From contig NW_026570314.1 of the NCBI RefSeq assembly GCF_019649055.1, forward strand, positions 496,001 to 560,000: 64,000 bases of DNA, in the 5' to 3' direction. The DNA is from Paramacrobiotus metropolitanus (lineage: Eukaryota; Tardigrada; Eutardigrada; Parachela; Macrobiotidae). A program made the translations under genes and the position numbers. Numbering within the stretch: the first letter of the stretch is position 1; each line of letters opens with the position of its first letter. Positions 46,003 through 58,000 of the stretch are shown one piece after another. A model generated the notes under the pieces. The model was not told where the DNA came from. It saw only the letters and a list, made by a program, of their open reading frames with translations, and searched no databases.

Positions 46003-49000
46003 ATGGTAGGCCAGGCCAAGGAATCCGAAGCGTCAGCCACCAGAAACGCCGGTGCCGGCTTGACTTACATGGATTTCATTCCAAGGTGTCTTCGTTCGGA
46101 TTCCTTGCTGCACTGGCCGGAGTTCGAGCCATTTTCCACGCTGATCGCCCCGGCCAATTACTACCTTCGCCAGCAGCCGCACATGAAGATCGTCACGTGT
46201 GAGACCATCCAGCTGCACGTGGAGGGAGACCACGTCCATCATCCCGACCACAGCGAGTTCTGCCAGGTCGGCGAGACCGCTAAGCCGTTCGTCAAAGCGC
46301 TCAGGATCTGGCTGCTGCACCGCGCAGCTCACGAGTCAGAACAGGTAAGGTATAAGTGTACGCAGTTCACGTGGACATGCAGATCGAGAATGCCGAAACC
46401 GTGGAGAGATACGGCATCCGTATATTCATAAGATCTAAAATAACTGTCCAACAAATGTGGAATCGAAATTTGTTTAAGAGAAGTGACCCGGTACATGGTA
46501 TCAAATTCGGTAATAATGTACAAGTGGGCCTGAAATGAAGTGGGCCGAGAATGCTAGAATGCAAGCATGCCGGGATACGAGGCTCCATACTGCGGGCCTG
46601 CTTGTATGCTGGGCTGCGGTATGCGGCGCTGTGGAAATGCCGAGCTGCGTATATGCTGGGCTGCATACTGCGGGCCTGCTTGTATGCTGGACTGCGGTGT
46701 GCGGCGCTGCGGGAATGCCGGGCTGCGTATATGCAGGGCTGCGGTCTGCGGCGTTGCAGAACTTGCGGTTGCGGGACTGCGGTTTGCGGGACTGCGGCGC
46801 TGCGGGACTGCGGCGCTGCGGACGGTGGTACTGCGGCGATGCAAAATGTATTTATATGGTGTTGCTAGGTCTTGATATTGAAATTGATATGATGCCACTG
46901 GCTTTGAACTTTCGCGTATGCATTTTTTTCGTATGGTACTTTTTAAAGCAAAATGGCGTTAAAATTGAAAGAATTTTTGAATTTAATCGATGATTGCGAT
47001 CAAAAAGCCTTCGAGTTTTGCATCGAGCACGGTCTTTTGAGATCGGAAATTGTATGTCCTGCTCATAGTGAAGAAATACTACGCATTACACGTAGAAGTG
47101 ATCGTTCACTCTTCCCATGGACATTTCGGTGTAGTCAGCCACCTTACAGCAAGTATTCTGCGAAGACTGGCACTTTTTTTGAAGAATCACATCTTCCACT
47201 TCATAAAGCAGTTCAGTTGATGTACTTTTGGGCTCATGAAATTTTTAACCAACGAAAATTGTGTTTCCATTTTAATTTTAGCGAACACACTGTCGTCCAG
47301 GTGTCATTCATGCTGCGAAATGTATGTGAAGCAAAAATAATTAAGGATTTGTCGGTTGCGAAAATTGGTGGCATTGGAATGACAGTCGAGATTGACGAAT
47401 CGTTAATTTTAAAAGAAAATACAATCGTGGAAGACTCTTGTCAAACGAAAGAAAACAGCAATGGGCGTTCGGGGTATTTGCAGAGAAACAAAAGATGCTT
47501 TTATTGTTTTTGTCAATGACAGGGCTGCTGAAACATTACTGCCAATTCTACAAGCACATGTTTTGGAAGGCACACTAATTATGAGTGATAAGTGGCGGGC
47601 ATATTGCCGCATTGAAGAAATGGGGTATGATCACCTAACAGTGAATCATTCTGAGAATTTCGTGGACCCGACTACCGGCGCATGTACAAATCGCGTAGAG
47701 AACATGTGGCGATGGCTGAAAGATTCTTTGCCATCAAATGGAACTACGGATAAGATGGCCGATTCGTATATTTGTGAATTTTTATGGAGAAAGAAGTATG
47801 ACGCAAATCATGATGGTTTCGATAATATTATGAAGCATATTGTGGAATACTGTAATCATGAACTGGACGTTTCGAATGATGAGTAAATAAATAAAAGAAA
47901 GATCGTAAATAAAAGAAATATCTTTGTACTAGCGAATCCGATGGAGTGAGGAATAAGGTTAATAATAAATATAATCAGTAAAGTAGGAATACGATTTTGT
48001 ACGATAACGATGCTGGCCTAACTTTTTGTACGATAAATTTTATACGTACAGTTATTTTCTTTGTGTTTTGCGCTATAGTACAGTACGATTACGAAGTATC
48101 TGTATTGTGCATACTGTACACACTGCACACAACACGCATGCGTTAATAGTGAATACGTGAATATTTTATACGTACAGTTATTTTCTTATTTTCTTGTTTT
48201 CTTGTTTTCTAGTTTTCTTATTTTCTTATTTGCTTATTTGCTTATTTTCTTATTTTCTTATGTGTCTGTACATACTGTACTGTCTGTTGCCTGCATACTG
48301 TACAGACAACACGCATGCGTGGATAGTGAATACGTGAAGCATTATGTACACATAGCACGTACGTATGTCAATAAATATGCACAAGTAAATATGTACAAGT
48401 TGCATACTAGCAAAACTTTAATCGTTTAACTGAGTTTTGTACAATTGTTGTACGACGTATATGTAGCTCAAAATTAGTTTCATAATCCGATGTAGCAAAA
48501 TCGAGATTTTTTCCAAAATCCGAGGATTGATAATCCGTAGCTTATTGCCTTCTTTGAAAAATTGCGAATAGTCTGCGATTGTGTCCTGGAACATAACACC
48601 GCGAATTTTAGCACTTTGGTCTGCTATATCGAAGGAGAGGAACTCTCCAGCCTTTCCGTCTTTGAACCATTTCGTGGGTCCTTTTACATTTGAGATGACC
48701 CCATCGATCGTACAGCTAGCAATAAAAATATTTAGTCAGTTATCTCCAATCTATATTGTGGATCGTGCTATGTTCTAAACAAAAAAACAATAATTCTTAA
48801 TTTTATTAATAATTTCAAAGTAATTTCTGCATTGATAATAATAGTGATACTAATTAATGTTATGTTTTAACAGCAGTCGGTTAAGTGTATTGTCATGGTG
48901 CAGACCGACAGCATTACTTGGCTGATTCCAGATTCAGTTCGATAATCAACATTTCTTTCGACGTGCGAAAGTTTTCTCGTTTAATGCCAATCGGTTCCCA

Positions 49001-52000
49001 TTCATCTACCATTTTTTGAATTCTGTCTGCGGCGGTATCGAGTAGTTGGAAACTTTGAATGAACAGAAATTTTCTAGAAAATTATAGCGGCCGTTATTAT
49101 AGTTTCTGAACAGAACAGTTATTAAAGGATTGTAAATTTGTTATAGAAGTTTATTGTTATCTTACTCCGGTGAAGTGTGAATCACGCTGACGTTTATCAG
49201 TTTTGCGACTTTGGGAAGAACTGCTGCTTCGATTAAAGTATTTAGACTTCTGTCGATCTGGACATCTGCAGAAAACATGTCTGTGTAAATATTATCAAAA
49301 ATACGAAAATCAGTAAATAAATATTATCAATATTGCTTCCGCACTCGATGTTAAATTAAATGCGTCCTGTATTGTTAACAGCCATGTTCCGTTAATGTGC
49401 CGTTTATGGCGTACGATGACCAGATCGCTTTGTAATACGTCCCCGTTTATGATTTGCTGCAAATACACATAATTTTAGTATGAAGGTGTTTTTCTTACGA
49501 GTATTCTAATGAATATATTTATTACGAGAATAAACCTGTATGACAGGCGTCTGGTTAGAAGGCAAAGCCGTGCACGATATGTCTTCTTCATCTGGTAGAT
49601 TGATATCCTCGAGAGAAATATTCATTTTGGCAGCTTCATTCTATAAGTATATTTTTTCCGACCAAAGATATGGTGCTTGAAACACTTCATAACACTTCAC
49701 TTGAAACACACTTGAAACACTTCATGAAACACTTCCACTAGCATAAATTTCATGTAGATCATCAAGAATTCTATAATTTGTTGAGTGACCTTTAAGAACT
49801 AATTGTCAAGGTTACAAGGGAAGATATTTGAGTGCAGCGATAAGTACTTATATGAATACAGTAGTACTACAAGCATTACTAAATGTACAAAATGCACGTA
49901 TTGCAATGTTTAAAGCTTACGTTAGGCAAAGCAGTTGATACTTGAAACGAAGAATGTATCAATTCCATGACTTGACGTTCCAACATTGTGATTGTGTATG
50001 TTGCAAATTTTCCACAGGAAGCAGATTTGCAAACAGAGTCAGTACAACGAAATTGCAGGGATGTGCTTCCATCCACGTGCACAAAATAAACATTGTTGTG
50101 TTTATGCCTCTTTTTGGCAATAAGGCAATGCTGTTGTCCGCGAGTAATACAAAGCAACACATCATGTTTTTTTGAAAACTGCATCGAACCGAGCAGTAGA
50201 TTACGATAGTTTTCTGACCATTTGATTAATATCTGAATAAAAGCCTTACAAATATCAGATGAAAAATTCGCTTGTCCAAGCGCACTGACTGCATCAAAAT
50301 GTAAGTCGTGTGTTTTTGATTGCCCTGATATCTACTGCCACAAATCAAAGACTGCATAAAAATCAAATAATTACATTTGATTTGTCCACATTCTGTCGTA
50401 AGGTTATGGAGTACAAAATTATTGGTCGCGCCTTTCTTGTTGCACATGAACATGCGGAAATTTTGATTTCGACTGTAAACAGATAAATCCACGCAGTCGA
50501 TGTATGTGATATTTAAAAGATCAGCTTTAAGTTCGTTCGCTAAACTTTTGTGTTCTTGATTTCCAGCTGCTAAAATGGCAGGCCAAATTAAATGATAGCT
50601 TTCTTTGCGATCAGTAGTAGCGTCAAGCACAATAACTTTGTGCGACTTCTTTTTCAATCCGATGTATTCGATGATTTGTTTCAGTAAAGTCAGCAGTAAT
50701 CTGCATTTAATTGTCTGCGGGTAAACAAGCTCGATATCCATATAAAACTTGCAGTAATAGCCAGGTAAAAGAATTTCATAAAAAGATCGTTCGGACGGAT
50801 TTCGTGATAAAAGTAATGAATACATCTCAGCTTGCGTACAAACAAGAAACTTTCTGCATCCGCTGGTCAGAATTTGTTCGGCAAATACGTGTTCGCCATC
50901 TTTAAGATGATGAATCGCATGTTGCAACTTAGAGTACCACAACATGGTTATTTGTCTTTGCGGAATTGTCACAGCGCAACAGCTTAATCAGCTTCTGCTG
51001 TATGTACAATATGCAGCTGATCTGTGTATCGTACGAAGAAAAACTACGTATTTGCAGTGGCTATGATAATGTAGTTACTGTACGTGTAGCGTAGTCTAGC
51101 GGTTACGTTAATGTAGGATAGAGATAATGTACGTACTTATTAAATGAGGCGGAAAATCTGCTCCTTGATATCAGCATATAATTGTGCTTGTGGAATTTCG
51201 GCATTCATAGTCTATAATTCCAAAGTATAGGTTTTAGTCCGATTTGTTATTGACGTGCAGTGCGCACCACCGCAGGTCTGCATAATTATGATAATTATTA
51301 TGATTTTCGTATTCTCTATGACGATATTAACTATGATTTCGTATTTGGACTATAGCATTTCGATTAATATTGTTATTGAATTACCATAATAATACTGGGA
51401 ACCGGAAAGCACTTTCCACTGAGCCATGTATCGTAAAGTTCATTAAGCTTTGTAAGATACGCCTAAAATGGACATTCATATAATATGACCTTTTATAAAC
51501 TTCCAATTAAATTGCTGTGCAGTTCGATGAAGCTTCTAAAATTTGAGTGACCTTTGTGATGCAACTTTCTTCTTCTCGTCCGCGGCAAAGAATTCGTTGT
51601 TGCAAAGTTTCAACCGAAGCTTTGAGATAAATAATCATTGTCACTGGCAGGTGTTTAGCCGAGTAATTTTGAAATAGTTCGTCAAGCTTTTCGTACTCCA
51701 CATTCTCCAGCAGTTCGCTTAAAACGTAAAGTAGGTGTTTAAAATAAGTATGCTTACTACAATACTTTCAAATGTGTTGTACCTCGAGCGCAGACTTTCA
51801 GTAAAAACGTAACGCGCACTGAAAATTGATCTTTCAAATACAGTAATTGTTTCGGTGGCAAGATTTTTTGGCGGTCCATCATGCTTTGCATAACCAGCTT
51901 TTGAAAGTCAAAGCCGTATTTGCGTGGATCTTTGTACATTAGATCCTGAAAATATATGTGAGCGAACTGAATTACATATTTATCTACTAATTATTTGTCT

Positions 52001-55000
52001 GCAGGTTAACCAGCAAATTTCGGTTGTCTTTCGTTTTCCAAATTTCAACTGGTTCTTCAAAAGCCTTAAAAGTAATGAACAATATTAGATTTACAGATAA
52101 AAAAATTACAGACAAATTAAATTACTTGAATACGGCAGTCTGCTCCCAGATATTTTATGAGATCTGTTTTCCCGCATCCAATATTTCCCTCGATAATAAT
52201 CTGCATGGATGAGTTATATGAAGACAGTGTTGTCGAGACAGTTTTACAGTGTTGTCGAGTCAACTTGCCACCTTTTTTTTCAGTGAGTCGTATCCGATTA
52301 GCATACAGCTTACTGTAATACGTAGTACTGGTGGTACATAATACTGATAGTACCGATGTACTTAGTACTACTAATAGTACTTGTTGTTGTTGTTGTTGTT
52401 AGGATTTTACAAAGTATTCTGTATTTATTAATAGCCAAATTACTATATCCAAGGCGAAAGCCGCTGCGGCAGCTGCGACCTATTGTACCAATGCACACCA
52501 ACGTGCATTTGTTAAAAGTAGGTTATAATTAATACAGCACTGGAAAAGGTTAATTAGTTTTCTTAACTACACCAGCAACTACTCGTTAACTGAAAATGAA
52601 CTCTTCATTGAAAGGAAAGTTGTCCGCCGTATCGAAACATGAGGCTAAGTTCGTGCAGGAAGTCTGCATTAAGAATTTTAGCCACCAGGTTGAAGACTAC
52701 GTGTCTGGTGATTTATTGAACTGCATAATCTACCATGCTCAGACCAACAGAACAAAAGAGATGGCTGTTTATGGTTCGTTGTTGGCTACAACAGCAACAA
52801 TTTCCGCAGAGAAAGTTCTGTTGCAAATCACAGAGAACTACAAGAAACAATGCCCAGCCATTAACTTGCTTATTGTTTGCAATCCGGGGGAGGAAAAAGC
52901 ACAGCTTTGCAGGACTACTGTACAGACTTTCTGGATGCAATTTCACAAAAAAAGAACAAGAAGTTCTATGATAATCCGCATACATTTGGAGGTAACAGAT
53001 TTGTGTTTATAAATGGACATATACAATAATTATCCATATACAATAATTATTATTCATCACAATATTTCTTTTAATTTTGTACACCATTAATTTTAATTTT
53101 GTACAGTTTAAACACGCCACTGTTTACACACACACTTCTACACTAACGAACGCACTTTCACAAACTATAACTTTGTTTTAGCTTATCGTACATTTCTTGC
53201 CGACACCAAAGGATTTGGTTCTGTCATAGCTGACGAAATAGCGGGAACACTCGGTACACTAACATTGGCAGAGGAAAACGCAGCAAGCCTGATGAACAAA
53301 GTTTGGGGAGGACAAAGCTTAAACGTGTCGTATAAAACAGCAGGATCGTTGAAGCTGCCTCGCAGTTCGTCTGCGTTTTTCGGTAGTTTGCATCCGCAGC
53401 CATTCTGTAATATTCTTAAATCTTGGACAGCCGGAAACGGCTTGGAAGACCGGTTGCTGGTCACTGCAGTCGATAACATCGTTACTGATATTCCGGAAAG
53501 CAGAGAAGCAAAACAGCGTCTGCCAAAGCCGGTGGTTGACTTGAAAGAAATGTTTATTAAATTGTATGAATATTTGGACAAACATCCTGGCTTATTACTC
53601 ACTTATTCGGAAGAAGCTTTCGAATTTATTGCGAAAATATCTTCGGATGTAAAACGGATGCGCATTCTACACAACCAGAAAATTGCCAACGGTGAGTCAT
53701 CTATGGATAGATCGGATTTTGTTTCGAAGTTGGAGGACAACATTCAAAAAGTTTCAATGCTGTCCCACATATTGAGCTCGTCCTATCAGAGTATGCTTAC
53801 TATCAAGGCAATCATTATTCCCGATAAAGTACCATTGGAAACAGTGCAAAAGTCATACAATTTTGCTGATATCAGCGGAGGTGCCTTCAATGAATACGAA
53901 AACATCAGGCCGGCAACATGTGCTAAACCCACAAATTTCTCTCTTGTTCTTACACCGGGCGAATTTACAACATGTCGTATACATAATGACACATACGGAT
54001 CCAGAAAAGCATTTGTGAGGCTGACAGAAACCGAGTTTTCTAATGCGGCGCTACAAATGCAAGAGGACGGTCTGGGCATTATAAAAGTTTTGTCATGTCC
54101 AACGGCAAAGAAGGAAACGTTCTGTATAAATGCCCCCTGCTGAAATTGACAAGCAGATTTTGATCGCTGCCGGGCTGATTTTCACGGTTTACGAAAGTGC
54201 CTACAACGCGGACTTTGCATTACCACCATCCAAGAAACGTGAACTCTCGGAAATAATTGAGCAACTAAAAAATCAAAATCCTTACAACCGCAAAGCTTCA
54301 ACTGAACGCGGCACCAAACGAGTTGCGCCCGACGATGAATATCCGATGGGAGTAAACATCTATTGACCATCGATTCCTAATACTGTGCACTCGCATTAAG
54401 TTTAATAACTACACATTTACGCTTATGTTACTAGTCGTAACGAAAACGAGTCGTACCGTTAAAATTGCTTCATGCTGTTACCAGAATTCAAAACATGGAT
54501 ATTATTTAAAGGTTAAAACATAAAGATGTCCGCTACAACGACTACTGTCGTAGACACTACTGCCGTATCTCGTAACAGTCCATAAATTCAGGCCTGACCT
54601 TTCCAATACACATTTACACGCTTACCCTGTGTATAGTAAAGAAAGCAACTTCAAACAATATAAATACTGTATATAAATGGTAAGATAATAACTGGAAACG
54701 CATGGTTTTGTTGCTATGCAGTCAGTTATGTAAAGAACACACTAATGCTACGTAGTACTGATAACACTTTGTGGTACATATCATAAATTTGTGGTACTGA
54801 TACAGTGTTGTCGAGTCAACTTACACCTTTTTTTTCAGTGAGTCGTATCCGATTAGCATACGAGCTTACTGTAATACGTAGTACTGGTGGTACATAATAC
54901 TGATAGTACTGATGTACTTAGTACTACTAATAGTACTTGTTGTTGTTGTTGTTGTTAGGATTTTACAAAGTATTCTGTATTTATTAATAGCCAAATTACT

Positions 55001-58000
55001 ATATCCAAGGCGAAAAGCCGCTGCGGCAGCTGCGACCTATTGTACCAATGCACACCAACGTGCATTTGTTAAAAGTAGGTTATAATTAATACAGCACTGG
55101 AAAAGGTTAATTAGTTTTCTTAACTACACCAGCAACTACTCGTTAACTGAAAATGAACTCTTCATTGAAAGGAAAGTTGTCCGCCGTATCGAAACATGAG
55201 GCTAAGTTCGTGCAGGAAGTCTGCATTAAGAATTTTAGCCACCAGGTTGAAGACTACGTGTCTGGTGATTTATTGAACTGCATAATCTACCATGCTCAGA
55301 CCAACAGAACAAAAGAGATGGCTGTTTATGGTTCGTTGTTGGCTACAACAGCAACAATTTCCGCAGAGAAAGTTCTGTTGCAAATCACAGAGAACTACAA
55401 GAAACAATGCCCAGCCATTAACTTGCTTATTGTTTGCAATCCGGGGAGGAAAAGCACAGCTTTGCAGGACTACTGTACAGACTTTCTGGATGCAATTTCA
55501 CAAAAAAAGAACAAGAAGTTCTATGATAATCCGCATACATTTGAGGTAACAGATTTGTGTTTATAAATGGACATATACAATAATTATCCATATACAATAA
55601 TTATTATTCATCACAATATTTCTTTTAATTTTGTACACCATTAATTTTAATTTTGTACAGTTTAAACACGCCACTGTTTACACACACTTCTACACTAACG
55701 AACGCACTTTCACAAACTATAACTTTGTTTTAGCTTATCGTACATTTCTTGCCGACACCAAAGGATTTGGTTCTGTCATAGCTGACGAAATAGCGGGAAC
55801 ACTCGGTACACTAACATTGGCAGAGGAAAACGCAGCAAGCCTGATGAACAAAGTTTGGGGAGGACAAAGCTTAAACGTGTCGTATAAAACAGCAGGATCG
55901 TTGAAGCTGCCTCGCAGTTCGTCTGCGTTTTTCGGTAGTTTGCATCCGCAGCCATTCTGTAATATTCTTAAATCTTGGACAGCCGGAAACGGCTTGGAAG
56001 ACCGGTTGCTGGTCACTGCAGTCGATAACATCGTTACTGATATTCCGGAAAGCAGAGAAGCAAAACAGCGTCTGCCAAAGCCGGTGGTTGACTTGAAAGA
56101 AATGTTTATTAAATTGTATGAATATTTGGACAAACATCCTGGCTTATTACTCACTTATTCGGAAGAAGCTTTCGAATTTATTGCGAAAATATCTTCGGAT
56201 GGATGCGCATTCTACACAACCAGAAAATTGCCAACGGTGAGTCATCTATGGATAGATCGGATTTTGTTTCGAAGTTGGAGGACAACATTCAAAAGTTTCA
56301 ATGCTGTCCCACATATTGAGCTCGTCCTATCAGAGTATGCTTACTATCAAGGCAATCATTATTCCCGATAAAGTACCATTGGAAACAGTGCAAAAGTCAT
56401 ACAATTTTGCTGATATCAGCGGAGGTGCCTTCAATGAATACGAAAACATCAAGCCGGCAACATGTGCTAAACCCACAAATTTCTCTCTTGTTCTTACACC
56501 GGGCGAATTTACAACATGTCGTATACATAATGACACATACGGATCCAGAAAAGCATTTGTGAGGCTGACAGAAACCGAGTTTTCTAATGCGGCGCTACAA
56601 ATGCAAGAGGACGGTCTGGGCATTATAAAAGTTTTGCCATGTCCAACGGCAAAGAAGGAAACGTTCTGTATAAATGCCCCCTGCTGAAATTGACAAGCAG
56701 ATTTTGATCGCTGCCGGGCTGATTTTCACGGTTTACGAAAGTGCCTACAACGCGGACTTTGCATTACCACCATCCAAGAAACGTGAACTCTCGAAATAAT
56801 TGAGCAACTAAAAATCAAAATCCTTACAACCGCAAGCTTCAACTGAACGCGGCACCAAACGAGTTGCGCCCGACGATGAATATCCGATGGGAGTAAACAT
56901 CTATTGACCATCGATTCCTAATACTGTGCACTCGCATTAAGTTTAATAACTACACATTTACGCTTATGTTACTAGTCGTAACGAAAACGAGTCGTACCGT
57001 TAAAATTGCTTCATGCTGTTACCAGAATTCAAAACATGGATATTATTTAAAGGTTAAAACATAAAGATTAACAATAGTAAGCTCGCTAGCGAAAACCTAC
57101 ATATAACTGGAACGGGTGTTATTATATGTAGAAAATGTTTTCCGCTGGCAAATTTGTCAGCACATCACACATTCGCAACCTGTATCAGTTTCACAGGATG
57201 CCGCAGTTTCGTAGGCTACTGCAGTTTTGCGGCCTATCGCAGTCTCGCAGGATGCCGCAGTTTCGCAAGATGCCGCAGTTTCGCAGGATGACACAATTTT
57301 CAGATTGTAATGACTTGATATTCCAGGGTCCCACCCCCCCCCACACCATAGACATTAACAAGTATCCATGCAACACTGTCCCACTAGTGCACTGATGCCT
57401 CAAATTCGTATACATGAACGCAAGCTATCCCTTCTGGGCACTCCCAAACACTTTTTTGTTTAATTTTATAAAAAAGTTTGAACATTCTGTAGCGAGCCTA
57501 AGCGAGGTGATTTGTGTACAGTACGTAGGCGCAAAAATCATTTGTGCGCGCAATGCAACATACTTCGTGAGTTACGGCTGTGAGAAAATTCCAAAAAGTT
57601 TAAATGCGTTCAGATCGATGTGCCAAAAGTCCCATTTTGGACCGATCTCCAGAAAATTTTGCACTTTAAAATTATAATTAAAAATGTTAATGAACTTGTG
57701 GGTCATGCGGAAGGTCTTGTGCACAGGTGCAGCAAATCGGTTATGTCAGCTTCCTGCCCTCCGTCGCTCCCAGCTGCAGTCAAACGCTTTCCAACCTGAC
57801 CCAACAGACCAACGACTGGCTACGCCGCAACCCTCTTGCGGGCCGTATCCTCAGCGTAGAAACGCTGCTGATACGCGGTGTAGAAGGTGAGATAGACGCG
57901 GACGCCAGCGCGTGGAAGCAAAAGACCTGCATGGCCGCCCTTCAAGGCCTCCATAAACAGACCTTCATCCAACTGTACCGCATCTTCTACGAAACCATGC

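Larger units (their letters stand above)
52246..54527 (+). repeat. Tandem duplication, copy 1 (2282 bp)
   Basis: Nearly identical to 54802-57068 and separated from it by 274 bp of unrelated sequence. Differences are mostly one- or two-base indels in homopolymers, plus a few substitutions. Confidence 0.9.

Noticed and set aside
46551-46993. Cysteine- and alanine-rich open frames in three frames
   Set aside because: Explained by the GC-rich minisatellite whose repeat lacks stop codons in any frame.
48157-48429. Membrane protein with Phe/Leu/Ser-rich helix
   Set aside because: The frame is a by-product of the TTTTCTTA microsatellite.
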